From: Forficula auricularia
Lineage: Eukaryota; Arthropoda; Insecta; Dermaptera; Forficulidae
DNA length: 64,000 bases
Direction: 5' to 3'
Assembly (NCBI GenBank): GCA_024734495.1
Contig: JALMQS010000073.1
Location: forward strand, 1,494,379 to 1,558,378
Shown here: positions 11,890 to 21,799 of the stretch, piece after piece
Numbering within the stretch: the first letter of the stretch is position 1
Layout of the letters: each line of letters begins with the position of its first letter
Translations under genes and position numbers: made by a program
The notes under the pieces: model-generated
What the model was told of the DNA's origin: nothing
Seen by the model: only the letters and a program-made list of their open reading frames with translations
Database searches by the model: none

Positions 11890-12380
11890 CACCAATTCCC
11901 GCCCACATTCGTTCATATTGATAAACATTATAAAAAAATAAATAGAAAAATAATAATAAAAAAAATAATAGTATAGGATCTAAAATAAAAACATAAAATT
12001 AAAAAATATGTGCGTCTCGGGACGCGCGACAGAAGTGATAACTTTCACCAAGCAAGTATTTTTTTAGGAGGACAATTGAAAAGACGATTACCCGGAGAAA
12101 AGAAAATTGAATATTTAATTTTAATTAGAAGAGTGGGGGGACGGCAAAGGAATAATTATTAATATATTTAATGTTTCTGGATTTAAAATTAATTGTTGTC
12201 TTTCTTTCATTTTAATTCAATTATACATATTTCAAATTTGCCTCGCCGCAATATATTCAATGAATTCTATTTATTAAATACATAGCTATATATAATATAT
12301 TCAATTATTTCCACACTTACAATAAAGTCTAATTCAAAAATATTCATTTTAGTAAAAGTAAGAAGCAAAGATTTTTAAAA
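11890..12380. other. AT-rich DNA with no recognised gene
   Basis: Mostly A/T sequence; short GC patches around 12015 and 12130. No open frame, element end or inverted structure that I can support. Confidence 0.35.
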
Positions 12381-12384
12381 TAGT

Positions 12385-12636
12385 TCTATGGTCCAGTGGT
12401 AAAGTGTGTGGCTCTGATGCAAGAGGTCTCAGGTTCTTATCTGACATCCGGCGAGTCATTTTTTTTATTGAGATTTTCATCTATCAATAATTACTTTAAT
12501 TAAGAAAAAATCAATTAAGATGAATTTTGATGAGGTCCAGACCTAGCCAGATCGATTTTTCTTCCTCAAAACTTGTTAATAGATTTTGTTTCATCAAAGT
12601 CAGTAGGGCCGTTTTCAAAATAGAACCAAGATACAA

Positions 12637-12667
<31 letters not shown>

Positions 12668-12678
12668 TAAATAAATAA

Positions 12679-12730
<52 letters not shown>

Positions 12731-12751
12731 TGCTCGTTTAATAAGAGTAGA
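12385..12751 (-). mobile_element. Helitron-like family 2, 5' end, with tRNA-like segment
   Basis: The minus strand starts A|TCTACTCTTATTAAACG at 12751, a Helitron-style 5' start also present at 22747 (plus) and 26486 (minus). The body shares TTTTGAAAACG and GGTCTGGACCTCATCAAA-type blocks with the 22.8-kb copy. On the plus strand, 12385-12460 resembles a decayed tRNA: an A-box-like TGGTCCAGTGGTAAAG and a poor B box GGTTCTTATC. A (TA)n/(AAAT)n expansion at about 12640-12725 lies inside. Confidence 0.5.
12638..12726. repeat. (TA)n and (AAAT)n microsatellite
   Basis: Compound simple repeat: AT dinucleotides, then AAAT tetranucleotides, then AT dinucleotides. It lies within the Helitron-like family 2 copy, and the matching place in the copy at 26400 also has (AAAT)/(AT) sequence. 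Confidence 0.9.
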
Positions 12752-13149
12752 TATAATAAATAGAGAGCGAATTTTAAGGCCCTTATTTAAGAATAATAAA
12801 TTAGTTAAATAGTTCTTTTAATAGATATGTAGATGTTGAAAATTTGATTAAATTTATTGAGGGTTGAAATTTTGTTTAAGATAGTTGTTTCGCGACAATA
12901 CTAGCAAAAGGTTAATGCTAGAGTATTTAGAACAGAAAATAAGGATTCATAATTCATAAGCCCAAAACTTTCTGCTGTTTATCTACCACTACTAGCTAGC
13001 CAATCCCGTGCTCGTTTGACAAATCTGGCACCATTGTAAGAGGTGAATATTTTTATATTAAAATGACAGATAAAATACATTTTAAAGGTCGATTAATTTG
13101 TTTTTAATTAATAAAGTAAAGGATGTGTAGTTTCAGAGTGAATGAAATA

Positions 13150-13192
13150 AAACTCAATATATTTCGGATTATTAGTCCATCATCAGGAGTTT
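13150..13192 (-). ncRNA. Hammerhead ribozyme motif, family D (D1)
   Basis: Minus strand: stem I AAACTC/GAGTTT (six perfect pairs) encloses CTGATGA, stem II GGA-CTAATAA-TCC, GAAA, then TATATT ending in the allowed triplet ATT. Helix III would be the palindrome ATATAT. All core positions are intact. The short stem II may weaken it. Confidence 0.7.
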
Positions 13193-13219
13193 ACAGGTTA
13201 AAAACATTTTTTAACCTGT

Positions 13220-13262
13220 AAACTCCTGATGATGGACTAATAATGCGAAATTTATTGAGTTT
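13220..13262 (+). pseudogene. Decayed hammerhead motif, family D (D2)
   Basis: Mirror copy of D1 in the right arm. The core CTGATGA and GAAA remain, but stem II reads GGA...TGC, so the middle pair is lost. It is probably inactive or weak. Confidence 0.55.
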
Positions 13263-13989
13263 GTATAAACCTCTTTGAGTTTTATTTCATTCACTGTGAA
13301 ACTACACACCCTTTACTTTATTAATTAATATCATGTTTCACCTAAAACCTACACCACTTTCTCTAAGTAAAATTGTTTTTAGTGTAAATTTTTTTTTATA
13401 CATTTTTCATTATTTATTAATTATTATCTCAGAAACTGTTTTGTAACTATGAATCAAAATTGTCTTAAAAAATGTTTTGGTTATTGTTTAATGTTGGTTT
13501 AGTTTTTTATAAAAATGGTAAGAAGGGTTTCTTAATTATAATTAAATATATATGTAAATTTTCCGATATCCCGTATAATGCAATATTAAAATGCCTGACA
13601 AACTCTATTTTTGAAATTTAATATCTCCGGAACTATATTGTTAATAAATTTCGATTTTGCCACCAATCGATGCAGAAGTATTTAAATATTAATCTGTATA
13701 AATTTCAAAAAAATCCTAAGAAAACCCATTTGGCCGAACATCTACCTTAAATCACACATAATTAATTATAATAAATACAAATTTTTTATAAAACAATCTT
13801 TAAACGAATAATCAAATTCAAACGTTTCGGGAGAATTTATTCCTTTATCAATGGAACTTTTTAAATTAAAAAATAAATAAAAGTTGCTTTTTTAAGACTT
13901 AAAAAGCAACACTAAGGGCCAATTACTCTCTCAAACAAATAAATAATATATATTGATAGAGTTTTTCTTTAGGAGTCGGACTGGTATAA

Positions 13990-14222
13990 ATATGCAATAG
14001 GATGTTGATGAAAGCAGTCCACGGTGGTTGTGCACTGGTTTGGCATTGTCAAATGAGACAGGAAGTAATTATGATTTGAACTACTTTCATTGACTTTTGT
14101 TACCCTGAAGAAGGAGAGAATAAATCTCCGAAACGTCGGTTTAACAAATAAATGTAAAATAATAAAACCTCTATAGTCTTATTTTTTTACAACCACCGTG
14201 GACTGCTTTCATCAACATCCAA
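13990..14222. mobile_element. Fold-back/Penelope-like fragment, family B
   Basis: GGATGTTGATGAAAGCAGTC at 14001 is repeated in inverse orientation at about 14200-14220, forming short arms around a segment that carries hammerhead B1. The segment GACAGGAAGTAATTATGATT matches the fold-back at 63680-64000, and the arm sequence recurs at 62913. Confidence 0.6.
14095..14148 (+). ncRNA. Hammerhead ribozyme motif, family B (B1)
   Basis: TTTTGTTACC pairs with GGTTTAACAAA (stem I with a two-base bulge). Between them lie CTGAAGA, stem II GGAGA-GAATAAA-TCTCC, GAAA, and CGTC, giving cleavage triplet GTC. Helix III is the palindrome ACGT, typical of hammerheads that act as dimers. Confidence 0.8.
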
Positions 14223-15001
14223 TTGAATAATATATATATATATATATATATATACAGATATATGATTTCGATATATATGTGTGTGTATGTTTATTTGAAT
14301 CAAGCAGATGACAACCTCTTTGTTTCTCTTTGTGATTTAAATTTTTATTTGTTTTTTCTCTGCCCTGTAAAATTTCGTGAGTTAGCAGGTTTACTCTCTA
14401 AGGCGACGATATAATATATACCCGAGTTTTTTATCTTGAGACAGTCTTATAAATCAAAAACAGTGCATTATCTGAACAAAAGTTTCAAATAAAAGTTTAT
14501 TTATATATAGAGGGGAACTAAACTACGCTATTGTTTTTCGACCTAGAACAAGCTTTTCAAGGGTATTTTGAGGTTAACACCTGTTTTTTAAATAAAAACC
14601 CCTATGTTTCTGTACATATACTGAATCTACAAAAAAAACTGAACAGCTTTTATGAGAACTATTTTTTTCGACATCAAATAAACAAAATATTAAATCAATT
14701 AGATCTCAAAAAAATCTTAATAATAATTTTTAACAATCATTCAACTTAATTATCAAATAATAATGATTAAATAATTAATTATTAAATAAATATTTATTAA
14801 ATCGAAAAGTCACAACAATGAAAATAAGTGTTTATATAATGATATCAAAACTTCGTTATAAGAGATTATTTTGTACTTAATAGAACTATTTAAAATTCTT
14901 GAGTTTAAAAAAGTTTATTTCTCGTGTCAATCCAGTAGATAGTTATATTTTATTGCCATAATAAAAATGGACCATTTTTTGTTGAAGACAGAATTGAAAT
15001 G

Positions 15002-15191
15002 AAGATAAAAGTAAATAAATATTATGTGCAATATTCATTTACTATGAGTTAAGATTTCTAGATCACTTGTTTCACATAAAGTGACCTAGAAATCTTAACT
15101 CATAGTAAATGAATATTGCACATAATATTTATTTACTTTTATTTTTATTAAAGATGTTTCACCTTGCACCAACACCACAATCCTATTAATT
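15002..15191. mobile_element. Nested fold-back insertion in the DUF4817 element
   Basis: Absent from copy 2 at 57899. Flanked by AGAATTGAAATG (14990-15001) and AGAATTGGAATG (15192-15203), a 12-bp duplication with one mismatch. Inside are near-perfect inverted arms (AAGTAAATAAATATTATGTG and its complement, about 15010-15143), then ATGTTTCACC, four bases, ACCAACACCA at the right end. Confidence 0.75.
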
Positions 15192-15209
15192 AGAATTGGA
15201 ATGGTCTTA

Positions 15210-15475
15210 ATTTATGGTGAATGTGGAAGAAGTGTTATGGGGCTGCCATTGAAATGGATGCCGAGCGTTTTCCTGATAGGAATACACCCTCCCAAGCTTC
15301 ATTTCATCGTGTTATAAATATGTTTAAAAAAAACAAGAATTATAAAGGCTATGAAGAAACTGAAACAGCCCAAAATAACGAAATTGAAACTGGAATTCAT
15401 TCAGAAAACTTACGATACACTCTGGAATGTCTTAAAAGTGTCTTAAAATTATTAAATTATTTATTTAATAATTAA
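15210..15475 (+). CDS. DUF4817-like helix-turn-helix fragment of a transposon
   Basis: An 84-codon open frame (ATG at 15221). Its first half, from WKKCYGAAIEMDAERFPDRN through the TPSQASFHRVINMFKK segment, has the pattern of the DUF4817 helix-turn-helix found at the N terminus of arthropod Tc1/mariner-type transposase relatives (small-residue helix, RFP(D/N)R, Pxxxxf.Rv...F). No DDE domain follows; the frame runs into the right TIR. It is therefore a fragment that may bind the element's ends but cannot transpose alone. The family call rests on motif memory, not a search. Confidence 0.5.
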
Positions 15476-15849
15476 ATATTTGATAATTAAGTTAAATAAT
15501 TGTTAAAAATAATTATTAAGAATTTTTTTTGAGATCTAATTGATTCATGTATTTTGTTTATTTGATGTTGTATAAAAAAATAGTTCTAATAAAAGTTGTT
15601 TAGTTTTTTTTGTAGACTCAGAATATGTACAGAAACACATAGGGTTCTATTTAAAAAACTGAACTTGATCTCAAAATACCCTTGAAAGCTTGTTCTAGGT
15701 CGACAAACAATAGCGTAGTTTAGTTTCCCCTTGATTTAAACAAACTTTTATTTGAAATTTTTTTCATATAATACACTGTTTTTGAGTTATACGACTGTCT
15801 CAAGATAAAAAACTCACCAGGTATAAGATATATATAGGTGTATATATTT

Positions 15850-16800
15850 ATTTGCATCAAGCAGAGGACAACTTCTTTGTTTCTCTTTATGAATCAACAA
15901 CTCCGCTACTCTCGGCAAAAAATTTTTTTTTCAATTAAATTCGCTGTGTTGTAACAATAGTAAGCAGGTCACTTAACAAAAGAATTCCGAAGGCGGACTT
16001 CGCAGTTAGTTTTTTAATAAAAAGTATTATAAAAATTTTCAAGTTTTTAAGAAGCTTCCAATTTTGTGTCGAGTCACATTCACCGGACAATCCTGCTTTA
16101 ACGAATTGTTTTGAAGTAAAAAGTTTAATCAAAAATTGTTTCAGTCTTTTTTATTTTCCCCTCAAAGTAGATGTGTGGATTTGTTTGTCAATAAAATCTC
16201 TTCGCCCGAGGGAAAGGTGTAGATAAAATTCATTTCTCGATTTCAAAGGCAATCCATCCCATTTGAGAAGACAAATTGAACAAATCGACGCGAGACTATC
16301 TAACATCATGGATCGATCATGACAGTAACAAGAGTTTGCACGATAAATGGATTGGTCTCTTTGTTTTTTTGTTTTTGTTTTTGTTAGGTCAAAAATTGAG
16401 AAAGAGACTCGAATAGAAGACCGGAACTGAGTGAGCGAGTGAGTTGCTTTCCACAAGTCTGTTTGTTTTCGCTTTGAGTGAAAAGGATTGTTTTGACATC
16501 GAGAATAAAGAGCAGAGAAGTGGCTAGGGGGTCCTAAAGGGGTTGGATAAAGGGAGGGTTGAAGAAAATAATTGAAAAATGATTACCATGAAAATTACCA
16601 TTTTCAATTAAGTAGAATCCAACAAAATTGAAAACGAATTGACCCTGGAGGGAAAATTCTTCAGTTAATTAAAAAATAATTTCTTCATATACACTCCTGG
16701 ACAAAATTACCATTACCACTTATGATTTTCACAATATTTCAAGAATATGAAGTATAATAATAATTATTTTTAATCAGGGGCGACCTGGCTTTTATTATGA
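15850..16800. other. No confident gene; family A-like fragment at left
   Basis: At 15850-15930 there is a fragment of the family A surroundings (GCATCAAGCAGAGGACAAC, CTACTCTCGGCAAAA). The rest has a 101-codon minus-strand frame (16151-16456) and another at 15935-16132; I recognise neither, and both look like chance frames. Confidence 0.35.
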
Positions 16801-16929
16801 ATGATGGTCTTCTAGAGCAGTGTTCCGCAAACTTTTTGTGTTCAAGGTACACCTACCAAATCAACAAATTTTAAAGGAGTACCAAAGAAAAACCAATGTT
16901 TACTTAATATTCATTTATTACTAAGGTAG

Positions 16930-18260
16930 TTGTTTCAAGCGACAATACTAGCAAAAAGATAATGCTAGAGTATTGTTGCGACACACTATTGGTTTTGGTT
17001 GCAACCCTTCTTGACCAGAGAAAGGTTGGCGATTTGTAGGTTTATCTCGAAGATGACTCTCCGTGAGGGGTCCTTGGTAACGGGCCCAAGCGATTCGGCC
17101 TGTTTAAGCCCTGGTGCTGGTTGATGATTTAATTGAAGTGGGAGAGATTGTTCAAAGAAAGAGCATTATTTACTTTTGATTATTTTTATTAGTTAATTAT
17201 AAATACACTTGTCTCCAAAACTGATGACTGGAGAGCCTCATCTCTTAACTCCAAATTAACAACTGACTGACCACCCCAACTGTGCTTCAGATTCGAACTG
17301 TCCTCTCTCAACTGCAAATTAGAACTGACTAACTCTGTCAACTGATTCAAAACCTGCCTGTAATCTCTGCGAGTTTCCACAAGAAATATTCCGATTCGTC
17401 AATTTCCTAATGAGTAGGAGTACATCTTAATCATTGACCACTCCCTTTTTTAAGGGAGGGACTTCTAAACCACGTGACCTTTTCTTGGGAAATTTCCATT
17501 TCTGGAAATTTAATCCTTAGATATTTCTCACGGTAAAATGACATTTATAAATCAACATCTGGGGCCCAAAGGCATTGACAATTATTTACGACTTGCTTTA
17601 AGAGCCATTTGATATTTATTGACAGGAAGCGAATTGCCATTGTCAAAAAGGTGCCTTGAGCATCAAAGGAGAAGCCGATCGACCCTTAAGAATAATTATA
17701 TTTATATTTCTAAGGAAAATATTGTCGGCTCACAACAGTATATAGAACAGACAATAAGGATTTATCATTCATAAGCCCAAAACTGTTTGCTGTTTATGTA
17801 CCACTACTAACCAATCCAGTGCTCGTTTGACAAATCTGGGAACATTGTCCGAGCTTAAATATTTTTACCATAGAAATGACAGATAAAATACATTATAAAG
17901 GAAGATTTATAAAACAAAAATTTCTTAATCAACGATTAAAAGCTGTTGCAACAATGGCTGAAGCGAAAAACGTCAAAAAATACTAAAGATGACCCACTTT
18001 TTAGGTTAAATAAATGCGTTGTTGCCAGCTTGTTTTTAGTGTAAATTTTTCATTATATATTTTTTTATTATTTATTAATTATTATCTCAGAAACTGTGTT
18101 GTAACTATGAATTAAAATTTTCTTAAAAAATGTATTAGTTATTGTTTAATGTTGGTTTAGTTTTTTATAACATTGGTAAGAAGATTTAGTTTAATTAAAT
18201 TATAATTAAATATGTATGTAAACTTTCCGATATCCCGTATAGTGCAATAGTATAAGAGTC
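16930..18260 (+). repeat. Dispersed repeat R, copy 2 (holds a solo LTR)
   Basis: Same repeat as 12860-13620. The join GAGTAT|TTAGAACAG in copy 1 (about 12931-12945) is split here by a 764-bp solo LTR with a GTAT duplication. A stretch at about 17905-18030 is not shared with copy 1. Confidence 0.7.
16974..17737 (+). mobile_element. Solo LTR, copy 1
   Basis: Starts TGTTGCGACACAC and ends GGCTCACAACA (TG...CA) with exact 4-bp duplications GTAT at 16970-16973 and 17738-17741. A second copy of the same LTR is at 41370-42080. Repeat R copy 1 shows the unoccupied site. No internal region, gag or pol is present, so it is a recombination remnant of an LTR retrotransposon. The clade cannot be told. 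Confidence 0.85.
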
Positions 18261-18299
18261 TGAAAAACTTAAGTTAAGAAAAGTACAATCATTGACATT

Positions 18300-18660
18300 C
18301 TTTAAATATTTACAATTTTGTTTTCATTAATTCTTACTCCCCCCTACATCTACCTGAGTATAGATCCTCATTTCTTAGAAGGCCATTCAAAATTAAACTA
18401 AATAGACTTTCTTCCTTTCTCCCTAACCTAATTTTAAATATTTACCCTTTTGTTATTTGAAAATAAATTTTACCATTGACTTGTATTCAAATTCAACTTA
18501 TCCAGGTCAGTTACTTTTTGTTTCTCCTGACGATGGGTTAGCCACCCGAAATATATATATCGAGATTAAAGTCTCTCCAAAAATAAATTCGTTTTTATTT
18601 TTATATCTTAATGTGAAACCTACCAAGTATTTGTTATCCAATAACATACAAATTATTTAA
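18300..18660 (+). mobile_element. Penelope-like fragment, family C
   Basis: Matches the arms of the Penelope-like insertion at 26863-28266: shared CATTTCTTAGAAGGCCATTC-type, TTTAAATATTTACCC, TACCATTGACTTGTATTCAA and TGTGAAACCTACCAAGTATT blocks. It carries hammerhead C1. Only one arm is present and no GIY-YIG coding sequence. Confidence 0.7.
18520..18568 (+). ncRNA. Hammerhead ribozyme motif, family C (C1)
   Basis: Stem I TCTC/GAGA encloses CTGACGA, stem II GGGT-TAGCC-ACCC, GAAA, then an AT palindrome ending in ATC. The variable core position is C here and A in copies C2 and C3, while all invariant positions are kept. Confidence 0.75.
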
Positions 18661-18662
18661 TT

Positions 18663-19075
18663 CAATGTCATCTCCAAAAATTAATTGAAAAATTTGACAA
18701 AAATTTTCCAAATAATGAAATTGATAGCAGAAAATTGAGGATTCGAGATCCCTATAATAACTGGGATAATACCAATTTTTCAGCAACCACCACGATGACA
18801 CTCTGATTGAATTGACAAAGGATTTAAGTTTGAATTCACTTTTCAAGAAAGTTGGTACAATTTTGGATACATTTTCTGAAGAAATATCCACACCTGTTCA
18901 CCATCGCCATACAAGATTTATTGGCTTTTGCTTCCACATATCTGTGCGAAAAGGGATTTTCCACAATGGTCAATATTAAAACGAAGCAACGTAATCGACT
19001 CCGATACTCTTGAATGCGAATAACTTTAAAAGTAACGCAATGAAGTGCGAATATAGACAAAATAGTGGAGTGTAT
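18663..19075 (+). pseudogene. hAT transposase C terminus (ZBED5/FAM200-like)
   Basis: In one frame a segment reads LLAFASTYLCEKGFSTMVN then IKTKQRNRLR. The TYLCE.GFS and IKTK.RNRL motifs are the conserved C-terminal dimerisation region of ZBED5/FAM200-type hAT transposases. A stop follows at RYS, after which residues in the same frame (MRITLKVTQ) continue the family pattern. Upstream residues (FPNNEIDSRKLRIRDP) also fit but need frame changes. Inactive relic. Confidence 0.7.
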
Positions 19076-19513
19076 TCCGCAACATTTATGAATTATTGTC
19101 AGAGTTTTTTTTTTGTACGCGTAATTAGTGCCTCGAAGCTTCTGAAACTTTACCCTGTCTAATACTTTGGCTGAAGAATAAGAAAGACAGACCCATTTAT
19201 TAGAATCAAATTAGATTAGAATAGTTAGTTCAACAAGTGTCTCTAGCCTTGAGTCTCAATTAGCCCACAACTCTCTCGTATATTTATATATTCCTTAATA
19301 GAAGGTGCGCAATATATTATCTACTACTTAGCCTGAGGAATAAGAAAGATCCAATTCTTCAATCAAAATCAAATTGAATTAGATTAGAATAGATATATAT
19401 GTTAACATTGAATGAAAGCGAAAGTTAAAACTTTTATCCGGTCACTGCCCTATTTTGGTGCACTTGGGACCAGACTCGTTTTGATAGTGAACCAAGAGTT
19501 GAAAAAAGATATA

Positions 19514-19587
19514 GGACCCAGCCGGGTATGATCCGACATCTTCTGCGTTAAGCCCGCAGATGCCTTCTCCATTTAGGCGATGGATCC
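19514..19587 (-). pseudogene. tRNA-like sequence in T1, left arm
   Basis: 74 nt that fold as a cloverleaf: acceptor GGATCCA/TGGGTCC, D arm GCC...GGC, anticodon stem TCTGCG/CGCAGA with loop GGCTTAA, T stem GTCGG/CCGGC. The D-arm text GCCTAA..GGAGAAGGC resembles eukaryotic tRNA-Arg. The usual T33 is G and the B box is damaged (GGATCATACCC), so it is probably not a working tRNA. The formal anticodon CTT is not meaningful. Confidence 0.6.
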
Positions 19588-19902
19588 CCTGACTAGATCC
19601 TATAATCAAATATATATATATATATATATAAATATTCAGCTCTCTAGTTCAATCGCGTTTTTTTTCTATTTTCCTAATAGTATGGTTGTTATAAATTTAC
19701 TATAATTCTCATATGTCTGATTCTTTGGGGAATCGAAACAGATGAATTTTGTTCAGTTTTTCAATAATAAATTTTATTTAGAATGTTAACATATAAACAG
19801 TAAATTTATAACAACCATACTATTAGGAAAATAGAAGAAAAACGCGATTGAACTAGAGAGTTGAATAATATATATAAGATTTGATTATAGGATCTAGTCA
19901 GG

Positions 19903-19976
19903 GGATCCATCGCCTAAATGGAGAAGGCATCTGCGGGCTTAACGCAGAAGATGTCGGATCATACCCGGCTGGGTCC
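19903..19976 (+). pseudogene. tRNA-like sequence in T1, right arm
   Basis: Mirror copy of 19514-19587 and identical in the acceptor, D, anticodon and T arms. That both arms retain the same damaged B box and T33 change shows the decay preceded the duplication, or that this form is the element's normal state. Confidence 0.6.
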
Positions 19977-20199
19977 TGTATCTTTCTTTCAACTCTTGGT
20001 TCACTATCAAAACGAGTCTGGTCCCAAGTGCACCAAAATAGGGCAGTGACGGATAAAAGTTTTAACTTTCGCTTTCATTCAATGTTAACATATAAACATT
20101 CTAAATAAAATTTATTATTGAAAAACTGAACAAAATTCATCTGTTTCGATTCTCCAAAGAATCAGACATATGAGAATTGTAGTAAATTTATATATATAT

Positions 20200-20700
20200 A
20201 TAGACAAATTATTTAAAAAACATTCTTTAATCGTTTATTTAAACCAAAACGTATCGGGAGAATTTTACCCTTTATCAATGGAATAATAAAATAAAAAAGT
20301 TGCTTTATTTAATGAATATAAAATAATATAAATTGAGTGTTTCTTTATATTCATTAGATCAAGTGTAGGTAACCTTTTTTGGTTAAGGGTCAAAATCAAC
20401 CAAAATGTGACAGTTAACAAGACGTTTCGGTTCAGAGAGTATTCTTATTTCAATACAGTCTTAAGATAAATTCTATTGAGAAAATAATAACAATATGTAT
20501 TATATATTAGTAGCAATGCTAAGAAGCTGAAAAATTTAGCATAATTGTGAATAGTGAGAATACTCTTTAAAAATTTCTTTTGTTTTCCAGCATATTATAC
20601 TATTTTTGTAAATCAATATATGGTAACACAATTATTGATTTCTAAATACTACCTAGTAGAAAAATTACAGGTAATTTTTTTTTCATTTGGGCCAGTTAAG
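20200..20700. other. AT-rich DNA with fold-back-type end motif
   Basis: The segment at 20230-20290 (AAACGTATCGGGAGAATTTT) is related to the GAAACGTTTG-type ends at 13820, 21330, 49735 and 59935. Otherwise no gene or boundary is seen. Confidence 0.35.
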
Positions 20701-20739
20701 AGCCGCGTGTCATAGGTTGCCGACGCGACGTCTGCATTA

Positions 20740-21060
20740 GATAAATCATTTTAATAAAATTTTTTACGAATGATAATAACAAACATAAACAACTTAAAGA
20801 CAGAATACATGATATCAGGATACGAAAATGACAAAAGCGACCTGCATCTTGAAAATGAAGTGATAAAATACTCTCCATCATTCAAATATCTGGGAGTAAC
20901 CCTTTCCTCAGTCAGGATATCGAAAACAAGATAGGGCAGGGGAAAAGAGCGATCTATCAGATAAACTCACTACAATGGAGCAAAAACATCAATCGAACCA
21001 CAAAGACCAGGCTCTACAAAACTATCGTCCATGGGATGAGTAACAGCAACGACAAATCTT
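20740..21060 (+). pseudogene. LINE reverse transcriptase fragment
   Basis: Encodes NINNLKTEYMISGYENDKSD and, after a short spacer, SPSFKYLGVTLS; a frameshift leads into IENKIGQGKRAIYQINSLQW and TTKTRLYKTIVHG. These are the post-YADD region and thumb of a non-LTR reverse transcriptase (the FKYLGV box, then helices). The catalytic core is missing. The family differs from the 9.5-kb R1-like element. Confidence 0.7.
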
Positions 21061-21649
21061 TTCTTATGGCAAACTAATTAATTAAATATATTTCATACGT
21101 TTAATCAATAATTATGTTCTTTTTTTAAATTTCTTCAAGTAGCTAGAATATTTGTTTTTAATAAAAAAAATTATCACTAAATATTTTGCTTTGTGGAATG
21201 ACCCCCCCCCCATGAAATTTTTGGCTAAGCCACTGACTGGCAGGAAAGAGAATATTGGCGGTTGAGATGCAAAAAGTGGCAAACGCCGTAGAACTTAGCA
21301 TATTACATATATACGATTGATAAATGGAGAAATTCTCTCGAAACGTTTGGATTAAATAAATGATTGAAGAATGTTTTGAAAAGAATTGTATATATATATA
21401 ATTATGAAATTGCCTTCAAAATGGACAAAAGTTATTGAACAAAACGGCGCATATTTGATCTAAATCGAAAAATCCTAACTATGTTAATTTCATCGTTGAA
21501 ATAAAGAGAAAAAAAGGCTCAGGACTTTTTACTTCACGTATTATTTAAATTTCTAATAAATTACAAAGTATCATTGTAATAATGAAAAGAGAGGGATTCC
21601 ATTTCTTTGCTCGTGAGTGTAGTTTCATAATTAAAAGAAGATATTATTA

Positions 21650-21795
21650 ATTCCTAATGGGCCCGAAATTAAGATGGGCTCGTCTTTCGTAAATGATTAT
21701 AAATTATTTTATTAAATATTAATTATATGAGAGGGGCAAGGTGTATGGTAAAGTCATGTGGATGGATGGCCACATCAGCTCATTTTTTTTAAGTT
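21650..21795 (-). mobile_element. Fragment of the TTTACCATACA family
   Basis: Reverse copy of the left part of the family: ACTTTACCATACACCTTGCC-type sequence on the minus strand with TGGCCATCC and the ATTATAAATTATTTTATTAA block. Truncated. Confidence 0.6.
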
Positions 21796-21799
21796 GTCC

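Larger units (their letters stand above)
13100..13356. mobile_element. Fold-back element, ribozyme family D
   Basis: Two inverted arms of about 100 bp meet at 13206: arms include TGTAGTTTCA.AGTGAATGAA, AAACTCAATA and the hammerhead core. The right end continues into ATGTTTCACC, four bases, ACCTACACCA (13333-13356), a motif shared by three other insertions. It is absent from repeat R copy 2, which supports insertion. Penelope-like origin is inferred. Confidence 0.7.
12860..13620 (+). repeat. Dispersed repeat R, copy 1 (holds a fold-back insert)
   Basis: Matches 16930-18260 in the same orientation: shared GACAATACTAGCAAAA, AATTCATAAGCCCAAAAC, GCTCGTTTGACAAATCTGG and, after the insert, AACTGT(G/T)TTGTAACTATGAA and TTTCCGATATCCCGTAT. 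Copy 1 carries fold-back D (about 13086-13360), while copy 2 carries a solo LTR. Comparing the two copies defines both insertions. No coding sequence. Confidence 0.75.
14421..15821. mobile_element. Long-TIR DNA transposon with DUF4817-like HTH, copy 1
   Basis: TA dinucleotides flank the element (14419-14420 and 15822-15823). The terminal inverted repeats, of about 365 bp, begin CCCGAGTTTTTTATCTTGAG and its counterpart. Copy 2 in the NUB1 intron (57351-58495) begins CCGGGTGAG and ends CTCACCCGG. The interior has an HTH-type coding fragment and, in this copy only, a nested 190-bp insertion (15002-15191). TA target and HTH suggest a Tc1/mariner relative; the DDE catalytic domain is absent. Confidence 0.75.
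16818..19100 (+). mobile_element. ZBED-type hAT transposon relic with nested elements
   Basis: The left end CAGTGTTCCGCAAACTTTTT follows TTCTAGAG; a related end CAGTGCTTCTTAAACTATGG at 31784 follows TTTTAGAG. The right part (18663-19075) encodes the C terminus of a ZBED5/FAM200-like hAT transposase. Between them lie repeat R with a solo LTR and a family C Penelope-like fragment. The right terminus was not found, so the extent is approximate. Confidence 0.55.
19401..20192. mobile_element. Fold-back element carrying two tRNA-like sequences (T1)
   Basis: Order along the plus strand is B' A' B A: a 290-bp segment B' (19403-19700, reversed), a 100-bp segment A' (19690-19797, reversed), then B (19798-20090) and A (20080-20192) forward. 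Segment B holds a 74-nt tRNA-like sequence; segment A holds GATTC...GAATCGAAACAGATG. The arms match closely, so the event is recent or the arms are kept alike. The arrangement resembles snap-back Penelope insertions, but no known Penelope coding sequence or intact hammerhead is present. Confidence 0.7.

Noticed and set aside
13986..14150. Bacterial-type terminators or stem loops at the hammerhead cores
   Set aside because: The hairpin is stem II of a ribozyme core; flanking core bases and stem I explain it better.
16151..16456. 101-codon minus-strand frame as a gene
   Set aside because: No recognisable motif and no repeat or splice context supporting it.
19514..19587. Functional tRNA-Lys(CTT)
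   Set aside because: T33 is absent, the B box is damaged and the body resembles tRNA-Arg; kept only as tRNA-like.
19690..19797. Hammerhead ribozyme in segment A of the T1 fold-back
   Set aside because: There is CTGATTC...GAATCGAAAC with a stem, but the invariant GA of CUGANGA is missing.
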